From positions 1-14,744 of the forward strand of contig DXZE01000044.1 in NCBI GenBank assembly GCA_019415435.1: a stretch of DNA of 14,744 nucleotides, read 5' to 3'. The position numbers and the translations under genes were made by a program. Under the pieces are notes generated by a model, which saw nothing but the letters and a program-made list of their open reading frames with translations, was not told the origin of the DNA and did no database searches. This document shows, one piece after another, positions 6,104 to 12,819 of the stretch (positions are counted from its first letter, which is position 1; every line of letters begins with the position of its first letter). The stretch comes from Erysipelotrichaceae bacterium. Lineage in GTDB: Bacteria; Bacillota_I; Bacilli_A; Erysipelotrichales; Erysipelotrichaceae.

Positions 6104-6856
6104 ATGAATAAAATTACTATTAAAAATCTGGATCTTTACTATGGCGATAATCATGCCCTGCACAATATCAATCTTGATATTCAAAGTCATGAAATAACAG
6201 CTTTTATCGGTCCATCTGGCTGTGGCAAGTCTTCTCTGTTAAGATGTCTGAACCGCATGAATGATCTGATTGAAGGATGTCGGATTCAGGGGAAAATCAC
6301 TCTGGATGGAGATGATATTTACAGTAACGGTATGGATGTCAATGTATTGAGAAAAAGGGTTGGAATGGTGTTTCAGAGACCGAATCCCTTTGCAATGAGT
6401 ATCTATGACAATATTGCCTATGGACCAAGGATTCATGGCATAAAGGATAAGAAAACATTGGATCAGATTGTCGAAAAATCATTGTGTCAGGCAGCTATAT
6501 TCGATGAACTGAAGGATCGTCTGCATAAATCTGCCTTAGGTCTTTCCGGAGGTCAGCAGCAGCGTCTTTGTATCGCAAGAGCCCTGGCAGTAGAACCAGA
6601 GGTTCTGCTTATGGATGAACCAACATCAGCTCTTGATCCTATTTCTACTTCAAAGATAGAAGATTTATTACAGGAATTGAAATCCAGATACACGATTGTC
6701 ATCGTGACACATTCCATGCAGCAGGCATTGCGCATTTCTGATAAGACAGCTTTCTTCTTACTTGGAGAATTAGTAGAAACAGGAGAAACAGAAAGAATAT
6801 TCTCTTTGCCGCACGACAAGCGTACAGAAAACTATATTACCGGGAGGTTTGGATAA
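6104..6856 (+). CDS. pstB: Phosphate ABC transporter ATP-binding protein PstB
   Basis: Cytoplasmic ATPase that drives phosphate import through PstCA. All ABC motifs are present in the 250-residue product: Walker A GPSGCGKSS (residues 36-44), Q-loop Gln91 in VFQRPNPF, signature LSGGQ (147-151), Walker B VLLMDEP (167-173), D-loop SALD and switch His203. VFQRPNPFAMSIYDNIAYGPR is highly specific to PstB rather than to other importers. Length equals the family norm. It is spaced one base after pstA, with AAAGGA just inside the pstA end. Its own 3' end carries GGGAGG, which serves as the ribosome binding site for phoU. Confidence 0.97.
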   Translation: MNKITIKNLDLYYGDNHALHNINLDIQSHEITAFIGPSGCGKSSLLRCLNRMNDLIEGCRIQGKITLDGDDIYSNGMDVNVLRKRVGMVFQRPNPFAMSIYDNIAYGPRIHGIKDKKTLDQIVEKSLCQAAIFDELKDRLHKSALGLSGGQQQRLCIARALAVEPEVLLMDEPTSALDPISTSKIEDLLQELKSRYTIVIVTHSMQQALRISDKTAFFLLGELVETGETERIFSLPHDKRTENYITGRFG

Positions 6857-6857
6857 G

Positions 6858-7502
6858 ATGCGTGATCGTTTTAATGAAGAACTGGATAACCTGAATCAGT
6901 CTGTAAGAGAAACTGGTAATCTTTGTACAGAAGCAGTCTCATATGCTTCTGAAGCATTGATGGATGGAAATAGTGAAAAGGCAAAGGATGTTTTCTCAAT
7001 TCACCGTCATATCCATAGCAGTGAAAGAAAAATTGAAAATGCCAGTCTGAAACTATTGATGGAACAGCAGCCTGTTGCCAAAGACCTTCGTATGATCAGT
7101 GCCTGTCTGAAAGCATCTTATGATCTTGAAAGAATCGGAGAGATGAGTGCAGATATCGCAGAAATCATTCTGAATGAGAATCTTTCTGCCAGTAATGATA
7201 TGTTTGATCTTCACTCTATGTCTTGCCTGACTATTAAAATGATGAAAGACACAGTACTCGCCTTAACAAACAGAGATAATGATCTGGCTGAGAAGGTCAT
7301 TCAGGCAGACGATACAGTAGATGATGCCTTCAATAAGGCTAAAAAGAAAATTGAAGAACATTTCCAAAAAGGCGCAAATGCAGAATATGCTCTGAATCTT
7401 CTCATGGTAGCCAAATACTATGAAAAGATAGGAGATCATACTGTTAATATTGCCAAATGGACGATCTTTATCAATAACGGCGTGACACCAGACATCAACT
7501 GA
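6858..7502 (+). CDS. phoU: Phosphate transport system regulator PhoU
   Basis: PhoU is a helical cytoplasmic protein that couples the Pst transporter to the phosphate-sensing two-component system and limits uptake. The 214-residue product shows the family's duplicated three-helix architecture: repeat one includes MEQQPVAKDLRMISACLKAS then YDLERIGEMSADIAEI, and repeat two includes YALNLLMVAKYYEKIGDHTVNIAKW. The conserved E(R/K)IGD/E-type metal-binding segments are present in both repeats (LERIGEMSAD, YEKIGDHTVN). The ATG at 6858 is preferred because GGGAGG (6842-6847) lies 10 bases upstream; TTG at 6849 would be only one base from it and would overlap pstB. No PhoR/PhoP pair lies in this window. 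A terminator follows immediately. Confidence 0.95.
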   Translation: MRDRFNEELDNLNQSVRETGNLCTEAVSYASEALMDGNSEKAKDVFSIHRHIHSSERKIENASLKLLMEQQPVAKDLRMISACLKASYDLERIGEMSADIAEIILNENLSASNDMFDLHSMSCLTIKMMKDTVLALTNRDNDLAEKVIQADDTVDDAFNKAKKKIEEHFQKGANAEYALNLLMVAKYYEKIGDHTVNIAKWTIFINNGVTPDIN

Positions 7503-7530
7503 CTTCTGCTTATACAGCAGGAGTTTTTTC
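7502..7530 (+). terminator. Rho-independent terminator of the pst-phoU operon
   Basis: ACTTCTGCT (7502-7510) pairs with AGCAGGAGT (7516-7524, one T-G wobble) across a 5-base loop, and TTTTTT follows directly. It begins on the last base of the phoU stop codon. Confidence 0.9.
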
Positions 7531-7559
7531 TTGCAAACATAACTTCCCTGCTTTATCTT
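7531..7559 (+). promoter_or_regulatory. Possible promoter for the acetyltransferase gene
   Basis: TTGCAA (7531-7536) and TATCTT (7554-7559) are separated by 17 bases, directly after the pst terminator. Both boxes are imperfect, but an operon break here needs a promoter and this is the best match. Confidence 0.35.
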
Positions 7560-7587
7560 TACGTCAGTACCAGCTAACACAAAGATA

Positions 7588-7641
7588 ATGATTAAGACGC
7601 GCGAAGAATACAGAGAGTTAACGGGAGAGAAAGTATGTTAA
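7588..7641 (+). CDS. Possible 17-residue leader peptide overlapping the acetyltransferase start
   Basis: ATG at 7588 opens a short frame reading MIKTREEYRELTGEKVC and ending with TAA at 7639-7641, five bases inside the acetyltransferase gene whose ATG is at 7635. The upstream AAAG is a weak ribosome binding site. It may be a leader that couples translation to the next gene, a remnant of a former gene start, or chance. The balanced, charged composition and the overlap are the only support. Confidence 0.2.
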   Translation: MIKTREEYRELTGEKVC

Positions 7642-8111
7642 TCAGAAGATTTAAACCAGAAGATGCTGATGGAGTATCCGCATTAGTGGTTAAAACATTA
7701 AGAGAAGTTAACAGCAGGGATTATTCCAGAGAATACATAGAAAATGATGTTAAAAGATTACAGCCTGAAGGAATTCTGGAGAGAGCAGAATGGACACATT
7801 TCTATGTAGTAGTTGATAAAGAAAAGATCGTTGGCTGTGGTGCCATAGGGCCATATTGGGACAAGAAGGATGAAAGCAGCTTATTTACGATCTTTGTATT
7901 ACCTGAATATCAGGGTAAAGGAATCGGCAGAAAGATTATAGAGACATTAGAAAATGATGAGTATTTCTTACGTGCAAAAAGAATAGAGATTCCTGCATCG
8001 ATTACTGCAACTCCTTTTTATCAGAAGATGGGATATATGTATAAGAATGGTATTCAGAAGCCGGATGAGGAAGGATTAATCCGTCTGGAAAAATACAGGA
8101 GTAAGATTTGA
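7635..8111 (+). CDS. GNAT-family N-acetyltransferase
   Basis: A 158-residue single-domain GNAT enzyme that would transfer an acetyl group from acetyl-CoA to an amine of unknown substrate. It starts MLIRRFKPEDADGVSALV, the usual beta1-alpha1 of the fold. Motif A is clear: LFTIFVLPEYQGKGIGRKII, with the pyrophosphate-binding Q-G-K-G-I-G at residues 93-98. A final ATPFYQKMGYMYKNG segment is the typical beta6/beta7 signature near the C-terminus. GGGAG at 7623-7627 with 7-base spacing supports the start. The following methyltransferase remnant starts at a TTG overlapping this gene's stop codon, so the two once formed an operon. Close relatives are usually annotated only as GNAT; the substrate cannot be read from sequence. 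Confidence 0.9.
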   Translation: MLIRRFKPEDADGVSALVVKTLREVNSRDYSREYIENDVKRLQPEGILERAEWTHFYVVVDKEKIVGCGAIGPYWDKKDESSLFTIFVLPEYQGKGIGRKIIETLENDEYFLRAKRIEIPASITATPFYQKMGYMYKNGIQKPDEEGLIRLEKYRSKI

Positions 8112-8599
8112 AAGACCATGTAAAGATATTCTGGAATGGTACAGATGATGAAAAGATTGCAGAAAATATCCTTTCATGGATTCCTTCTGATTTTAAAGGA
8201 AGAATACTGGATGTACCTGCAGGTACGGCTGTGTTTACATACAGGAAATGGAAAAGCATGGTTCATACGGATATAACTTTACTGGATTACAGTGAAGATA
8301 TGCTTGAAAAGGCAGAAGATAGATTGCATGAATGCAAACATACCTCTTTTATGTGGGAAGATGCTTTCTATGAGATGAAAAGAGTATGAAAGCCTGGAGG
8401 TATGTTTATCGGCTGTTTCTATATACGCAATGAATCAGAGATAACCGACTGGCATGTTAATCATATTCTTAATAAGAAGGAATGGTTTACGCCGCCATTT
8501 CTTACATGTAATAAACTGAGATATATTCTGGAAACAGAGTACAGTAAAGCACATATCTATCATGATGGTTCCATAGTGTACTTTAAGTGTATGGGATAA
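8108..8599 (+). pseudogene. Class I SAM-dependent methyltransferase, decayed
   Basis: One frame runs from TTG at 8108 to TAA at 8597-8599, interrupted only by TGA at 8387-8389. The N-terminal part has the SAM-binding motif I GRILDVPAGTAVFT and a motif II-like LLDYSEDMLEKAEDRL. The later part has EMKRV-stop-KPGGMFIGCFYI, where the family has RVLKPGG: the stop replaces the Leu, consistent with TTA to TGA-type change at that codon. In addition the segment between SFMWEDA and FYEMKRV is much too short; about 30 residues carrying motif IV (the F-D-x-V region) are missing. So there are two lesions, an internal in-frame deletion and a nonsense codon. The end (FTPPFLTCNKLRYIL, IYHDGSIVYFKC) is intact. 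The start overlaps the GNAT stop. It is unlikely to be active. Confidence 0.8.
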
Positions 8600-8621
8600 C
8601 TCTGACCAATAACTGAATAAG

Positions 8622-8652
8622 ACATCTGTGTGCATTTGTACAGATGTTTTTG
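8622..8652 (+). terminator. Terminator after the methyltransferase remnant
   Basis: ACATCTGT (8622-8629) and ACAGATGT (8640-8647) form a perfect 8-bp stem over a 10-base loop, followed by TTTTTG. It isolates the acetyltransferase/methyltransferase unit from the Fur promoter. Confidence 0.85.
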
Positions 8653-8671
8653 TAATGTTTCTGGCATATTA

Positions 8672-8700
8672 TTTGCAAATGATTTGCAGATGTATATAAT
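8672..8700 (+). promoter_or_regulatory. Promoter of the Fur-family regulator/metal exporter unit
   Basis: TATAAT at 8695-8700 is a perfect -10 box. The matching -35 is TTTGCA at 8672-8677 (17-base spacer) or TTGCAA at 8673-8678 (16-base spacer), lying within the first inverted repeat. Confidence 0.75.
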
Positions 8701-8716
8701 ATGCAAGTGACTTGCA
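8674..8716. promoter_or_regulatory. Two perfect 7-1-7 inverted repeats: Fur-family operator candidates
   Basis: TGCAAAT-G-ATTTGCA lies at 8674-8688 and TGCAAGT-G-ACTTGCA at 8702-8716. Both are perfect 7-1-7 palindromes, the geometry used by Fur, PerR and Zur boxes, though their arms (TGCAArT) differ from the usual TGATAAT, TTATAAT and TCGTAAT. One covers the -35, the other covers the start site, and their centres are 28 bases apart, so the -10 is bracketed. The Fur-family gene right behind is the obvious ligand, implying autoregulation of this operon. Confidence 0.8.
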
Positions 8717-8730
8717 AAAGGGAGGAGTGA

Positions 8731-9162
8731 ATGATGAAAGATTATCATTCTCAATATAAAAGCTGGATATTAACATATTTCTCATCTCATGAAGATGACA
8801 TGATCTCCGCATCAGAAGTACTTGCGGAGATGAGAAAAGAAGGTATGTCTATCAACCAGGCTACTGTATACAGAAACCTGGATAAATTAGAAGAAAGCGG
8901 ACAGATCAGAAGTTATCGTATATCCGGTAAAGAAGAAAAGTATTACCAGTATATGGAGCCAGGACATGACTGTATGCATCATCTGCATTTATATTGCCGT
9001 AAATGTGGAAGAATCATTCATCTGGATTGTGATTTTATGAAGGAAATACAGGATCATCTGGAATCTGATCATGGCTTCAGACTAGATTGTACGGATTCTG
9101 TATTAGTTGGTTTATGCAGAGATTGTCAGAGAAAGGAACAGCAGAATGGAATTATTCATTGA
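8731..9162 (+). CDS. Fur-family metal-responsive transcriptional regulator
   Basis: The 143-residue product has the Fur layout: an N-terminal winged helix with SASEVLAEM and the recognition segment INQATVYRNLDKLEESGQI (residues 41-59), then a C-terminal dimerisation domain. C89-R-K-C92 and C129-R-D-C132 form the structural zinc site, and HHLHLYC (83-89) supplies part of the regulatory metal site. The DNA-binding part and the CxxC pairs say Fur superfamily; whether it responds to zinc, manganese, iron or peroxide cannot be read directly. GGAGGAG (8721-8727) precedes two consecutive ATG codons, at 8731 and 8734; the second gives better spacing, changing the protein by one residue. The exporter gene begins inside its last 17 bases, so regulator and transporter are translationally coupled. 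Repression via the two upstream 7-1-7 palindromes is inferred. Confidence 0.93.
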   Translation: MMKDYHSQYKSWILTYFSSHEDDMISASEVLAEMRKEGMSINQATVYRNLDKLEESGQIRSYRISGKEEKYYQYMEPGHDCMHHLHLYCRKCGRIIHLDCDFMKEIQDHLESDHGFRLDCTDSVLVGLCRDCQRKEQQNGIIH

Positions 9163-10024
9163 AGCATTAACAGACGCATTAACGGATACAGTGAAACTGA
9201 TTCCGTTTCTGTTTATTACATATTTAATTATGGAGTATCTGGAACATCATACCGGTGATAAGAGTGTTCAGATGCTTGCCAGGATGGGGAATAAAGGGCC
9301 GATATTCGGTGGGCTATTTGGCATTGTACCGCAATGCGGTTTCTCAGCCAGTGCTGCCAGTCTCTATTCTGGCGGTGTCATAACACTTGGCACGATGTTA
9401 GCTGTATTCTTATCTACATCGGATGAGATGTTACCGATACTGATATCTGAAAAGGTATCTGTAAACAAGATATTAGGTATTCTTGGAACCAAGGCAGTGT
9501 TAGGAATTGTTTCAGGATTAGCAGTAGATGCCATACTGCGTCATACAAAGTACGCCCATAAATCAGATAGGCATATTCATGATTTATGTGAAGAGTCTCA
9601 TAAGGATTATGATGATCATGATGAAGGCAGTGTATTCAAGGCTGCTTTGATTCATACACTGCAGATTGTCATCTTTATCTTTATCATTACATTAGTCCTG
9701 ACATTAGTTGTAGATGGCATTGGTCAGAAAAGAATCGCTTCTTTTCTGAATGCTATTCCATTCCTGGGTGTATTCCTGGCTGCCTTAATCGGCCTGATTC
9801 CTAACTGTGGTGCCTCGGTTGCCTTAACCCAGTTATACCTTGCCGGGATGTTATCTTCTGGTCAGATGATTGCCGGATTGCTTGTAGGAGCAGGGGTTGG
9901 TTTACTTGTTTTATATCGTACGAATCATCACCATCCACGTGAGAATGTAAAGATTACGATCCTTCTTTACTGCATTGGTGTGTTCTGGGGACTCATCATG
10001 GAAATGCTTCAGGTGACATTTTAA
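9146..10024 (+). CDS. Metal efflux permease, PF11449-type (arsenic efflux / putative manganese transporter)
   Basis: A 292-residue membrane protein made of two related halves. The first half carries GIVPQCGFSASAASLYSGG (residues 60-77), the second GLIPNCGASVALTQLYLAGM (217-235); the repeated P-x-C-G motif is the likely substrate site in each inverted half. This matches the family described as putative arsenic efflux, ten-helix heavy-metal exporters, or putative manganese transporter. Between the halves lies a cytoplasmic or external loop rich in His, Asp and Cys (about 132-160: HTKYAHKSDRHIHDLCEESHKDYDDHDE), a probable metal-binding loop, and HHHP follows the last repeat. The ATG at 9146 is preferred because AAAGGA (9132-9137) is 8 bases away; a longer frame would run deep into the Fur gene. 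Coupling to a Fur-family gene points to divalent metal export. Exact metal unknown. Confidence 0.85.
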   Translation: MELFIEALTDALTDTVKLIPFLFITYLIMEYLEHHTGDKSVQMLARMGNKGPIFGGLFGIVPQCGFSASAASLYSGGVITLGTMLAVFLSTSDEMLPILISEKVSVNKILGILGTKAVLGIVSGLAVDAILRHTKYAHKSDRHIHDLCEESHKDYDDHDEGSVFKAALIHTLQIVIFIFIITLVLTLVVDGIGQKRIASFLNAIPFLGVFLAALIGLIPNCGASVALTQLYLAGMLSSGQMIAGLLVGAGVGLLVLYRTNHHHPRENVKITILLYCIGVFWGLIMEMLQVTF

Positions 10025-10036
10025 AGGAGAAAACAT

Positions 10037-10591
10037 ATGGATTTTACAGAGAAGAGTTATAAGAGCTTTGCAATGTTCAATAAACAATGGGCATTAGTAA
10101 CAGCAGGTAATATCAATGATTTCAATACCTGTACAGTAGGCTGGGGAGAGATGGGAACTCTGTGGAACCATCGTCCTGTTATCACAGTATTTATTCATCC
10201 ATCAAGATATACCAGCGAATTTATAAAGAGATATGATGATTTTACTGTCAGTTTCTATGATGAAAAATACAGGAAGGCTTTAAGATATCTTGGCTCTCAT
10301 TCAGGAAGGAATGAAGACAAGGTTTCCAGCTCCGGGTTAAAACCTGTATCTTGTGGAAATACAGTGACTTTCAAAGAGGCATAGCTGACTTTTCAATGTC
10401 ATAAGATCTACTTCCATCAGATGAGTAAAGAAGGATTATCAGAAGAAGTAAAGAAATACTATGCGGCTTCTCCAGCCGTGTATCCAAAAGTACATGAAGA
10501 TGGTACAGATGATACATGGGAACCTCATTATGCCATTGTTGGTGAAGTGCTGAATGTAATTGAAGATAATTCACTGCACCAGTCTCTTTAA
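10037..10591 (+). pseudogene. Flavin reductase-like FMN-binding protein interrupted by one amber codon
   Basis: The frame from ATG 10037 (AAAGGAG 9 bases upstream, 12 bases after the exporter stop) reads like a short flavin reductase-like, FMN-binding split-barrel protein: FAMFNKQWALVTAGN, NTCTVGWGEMGTLWNHRP, IHPSRYTSEFI, FTVSFYDE and ALRYLGSHSGRNEDK. It is cut by TAG at 10382-10384, but the same frame continues without any other stop for 68 codons: LTFQCHKIYFHQM, YYAASPAVYP, EPHYAIVGEVLNVIE, ending TAA at 10589-10591. Family members read EAELTF.C.K.Y at this place, so the TAG most simply derives from a GAG or similar Glu codon by one change. The full frame is 184 codons plus stop. It is either a very young pseudogene, a sequencing error or, less likely, a read-through gene. 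The truncated 115-residue product would lack the C-terminal strand. Confidence 0.8.
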
Positions 10592-10635
10592 CATAGTCAG
10601 TATTATGAAAATATGGTAAAGTTAGGGGAGCTTAT

Positions 10636-12333
10636 TTGAAGGTTGGTGAAATTATGATTACTGAATGCCTGAATGGTGAAAATAAGAATTTCATTGAAGA
10701 AGAAATTGATAAGGATCTTGAAAGCGGACGTTACGATCATGTATGTACACGTTTCCCTCCAGAGCCAAACGGATATCTGCATATAGGACATGCCAAGAGT
10801 ATTCTTTTGAACTATGGTCTGGCAAAGGAATATGGCGGTAAGTTTAATCTTCGTTTTGATGATACAAACCCTACCAAGGAAAAATCTGAGTTTGTAGAAT
10901 CCATTAAAGAAGATGTGAAGTGGCTTGGCGCTGATTATGAAGACAGATGTTTCTATGCATCAAACTACTTTGATCAGATGTATGAAATAGCTGAGAAGTT
11001 AATTAAAAAAGGAAAAGCGTATGTCTCTGATCTTTCCGCAGAAGAGGTTAAGGAATACCGCGGTACATTAACAGAACCGGGACGTGAAGATCCGGGCAGA
11101 AACCGTACACCGGAAGAAAACCTGAAATTGTTCAGAGAGATGAAAGCCGGCAAGTACGCTGATGGTGAAAAGACATTACGTGCAAAGATTGATATGGCTT
11201 CTCCGAATATCAATATGCGTGATCCGATCATCTATCGTGTAGCGCATATGACCCATCAGAATACAGGAGACAAGTGGTGCATTTATCCGATGTATGACTT
11301 TGCCCATCCGATTGAAGATGGTATTGAAGGTGTTACACATTCTATCTGTACACTGGAGTTTGAAGACCACAGACCTCTGTATGAATGGGTAGTTAAGGAA
11401 GCCGAATTCAGACAGCCTCCGCGTCAGATTGAGTTTGCCAAGCTGTATCTGAAGAATGTTGTAACAGGTAAGCGTTATATCAAGAAGTTGGTAGAAGACA
11501 AGATCGTTGATGGATGGGATGATCCGCGTCTTGTCTCGATATCCGGTTTACGCAGAAGAGGCTTTACGCCAGAATCTATCAAGGCATTTGTCAATATGGC
11601 TGGTGTATCCAAGAGTCAGGCTGTCAATGATTATGCGGCTTTGGAGTATTGCCTGCGTGAAGATCTGAAGCCTAAGTGCAGCCGTATGCTGGCAGTTCTG
11701 CATCCATTAAAGCTGATTATTGATAACTATCCGGAAGGACAGTCAGAAGAACTGGATGCACCGAATAATGTAGAAAATGAAGCTTTAGGTAACCGTAAGA
11801 TTACCTTCTCCAGAGAACTCTGGATTGAACGTGATGACTTCATGGCCGAACCTGTTCCTAAGTACAAACGTTTATATCCGGGCAATGAAGTACGTCTGAT
11901 GTATGCATACTTTGTAAAGTGCGTATCTTATGATACAGATGAGAATGGTAATGTGACAGCTGTACACTGCACCTATGATCCTGAAACAAAGTCAGGTTCT
12001 GGCTTTACAGGACGTAAGGTAAAAGGAACCATTCACTGGGTCAATGCAATGGATGCAGTTCCATTAAAGGTACGTCTGTTTGAAAACATTATTGATGAAT
12101 CCAAGGGTGTATACAATGAGGAAGATGGTTCCCTGAATCTGAATCCAAACAGTCTTACTGAAGTAATTGCTTATTGCGAACCGGCACTGGCAAAGGCAAA
12201 GGGCTATGATCGTTTCCAGTTTGTAAGAAATGGTTATTTCTGCGCAGACTGGAAGGATTCAAAAGAAAACGAACCAGTATTCAACCGGATCGTTTCCTTA
12301 AAGAGTTCATTCAAGCTTCCCAAAAAACAGTAA
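10636..12333 (+). CDS. glnS: Glutaminyl-tRNA synthetase
   Basis: Class I aminoacyl-tRNA synthetase that charges tRNA-Gln directly. The HIGH motif lies in RFPPEPNGYLHIGHAKS (about residues 39-55), followed by NLRFDDTNPTKEK. The GlnRS fold is confirmed by THSICTLEFEDHRPLYEWVV and GWDDPRLVSISGLRRRGFTPESI. The second signature is degenerate: VVTGKRYIKKLV stands where E. coli has VMSKRKL, a variant I associate with clostridial-type GlnRS rather than a defect. A C-terminal anticodon-binding beta-barrel domain follows (DFMAEPVPKYKRLYPGNEVR onward) and the 565-residue length is normal. Start is uncertain: TTG at 10636 has AGGGGAG 5 bases upstream, whereas the ATG at 10654 has only GGTTGGTG; I favour the TTG. 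No T-box leader is visible in the 44 bases upstream. A strong terminator follows. Confidence 0.95.
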   Translation: MKVGEIMITECLNGENKNFIEEEIDKDLESGRYDHVCTRFPPEPNGYLHIGHAKSILLNYGLAKEYGGKFNLRFDDTNPTKEKSEFVESIKEDVKWLGADYEDRCFYASNYFDQMYEIAEKLIKKGKAYVSDLSAEEVKEYRGTLTEPGREDPGRNRTPEENLKLFREMKAGKYADGEKTLRAKIDMASPNINMRDPIIYRVAHMTHQNTGDKWCIYPMYDFAHPIEDGIEGVTHSICTLEFEDHRPLYEWVVKEAEFRQPPRQIEFAKLYLKNVVTGKRYIKKLVEDKIVDGWDDPRLVSISGLRRRGFTPESIKAFVNMAGVSKSQAVNDYAALEYCLREDLKPKCSRMLAVLHPLKLIIDNYPEGQSEELDAPNNVENEALGNRKITFSRELWIERDDFMAEPVPKYKRLYPGNEVRLMYAYFVKCVSYDTDENGNVTAVHCTYDPETKSGSGFTGRKVKGTIHWVNAMDAVPLKVRLFENIIDESKGVYNEEDGSLNLNPNSLTEVIAYCEPALAKAKGYDRFQFVRNGYFCADWKDSKENEPVFNRIVSLKSSFKLPKKQ

Positions 12334-12340
12334 TTAGAAA

Positions 12341-12372
12341 CTCCATAAGCATAATGCCTATGGAGCTTTTTT
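12341..12372 (+). terminator. Terminator of glnS
   Basis: CTCCATAAGC (12341-12350) pairs with GCCTATGGAG (12356-12365) with one mismatch over loop ATAAT, followed after one C by TTTTTT. Confidence 0.9.
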
Positions 12373-12460
12373 AACGTACCTGCCAGTTTACAGCATGTTT
12401 GCGTGCTTCGCTAAGTCTTTGATACAGATCACATGTATGCATCAGTTCTTCATGCTTACC
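12371..12460 (-). pseudogene. 3'-end remnant of an ABC transporter ATP-binding protein
   Basis: On the minus strand the bases from 12460 down to 12371 encode GKHEELMHTCDLYQRLSEAR followed by KHAVNWQVR and a TAA stop. G-x-H-x-E-L-(M/L)...Y..L is the standard ending of exporter-type ABC ATPases, just after the IVEQ strand. Upstream of the Gly (above 12460) the frame changes to unrelated sequence, so only about 29 codons survive. The remnant is too short to have function and has no start. Confidence 0.7.
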
Positions 12461-12816
12461 CTTGCATATGGAAATGAGGCAGTAGTGGAATATGATTGTG
12501 AAGACCCGGCAGGAACTTTGCCTTATATAAAGACCGTGTCAAGCCGTATCAGAAAAACTGTATCTATGGTCATGGCAGAGAACGGTATGACAGTATTGAA
12601 AGTATATTAAGTGCGATGAAACCAGATGACCCTGAAAAAGAGACAGCCTGGAAAGCATTGCGTTCAGCCTGGCAGACACCTGCAGCGGATGATATTACCA
12701 GCAATACACAATGATCTATTGTCTTTGATAATCATGATATTACTGCAGATATTGTGATTCACCGCTATTGGCCGGATATCATTCACTGTAAATTGTATGA
12801 AGATCCTGTAATGTAG
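12461..12816 (+). pseudogene. 3'-part remnant of a linear amide C-N hydrolase-like gene (choloylglycine hydrolase/C45 superfamily)
   Basis: From 12461 one frame reads LAYGNEAVVEYDCEDPAGTL and PYIK, then the match moves to another frame at about 12526-12531 (loss of one base) and continues DRVKPYQKNCIYGHGRERYD, SIESILSAMKPDD, TPAADDITSNTQ. A TGA at 12712-12714 stands where the family has Trp (TQW-S-I-V-F-D), and the frame goes on SIVFDNHDITADIVIHRYW to TAG at 12814-12816. The order EDP-G-LPY, then Y-G-H-G-R-E-R-Y, then TQWS..FD is what I recall from the C-terminal third of linear amide C-N hydrolases of the C45/choloylglycine hydrolase superfamily. The N-terminal catalytic Cys half is missing. 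The family call is moderate; the decayed state is clear. Confidence 0.5.
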
Positions 12817-12819
12817 CAG

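Noticed and set aside
8600..8730. Manganese riboswitch upstream of the putative manganese exporter unit.
   Set aside because: The region is occupied by a terminator, a consensus promoter and Fur-type palindromes; no conserved multi-helix junction is visible.
10592..10635. T-box riboswitch upstream of glnS, common for Gram-positive synthetase genes.
   Set aside because: The gap is only 44 bases and contains no AGGGTGGNACCGCG-like element or terminator pair.
8387..12714. TGA at Leu/Trp positions in two genes suggests a recoded TGA (as in Mollicutes, where TGA is Trp).
   Set aside because: TGA is the normal stop of pstC, phoU, the GNAT gene and the Fur gene, Trp is encoded by TGG throughout the intact genes, and the interrupted genes carry other lesions.
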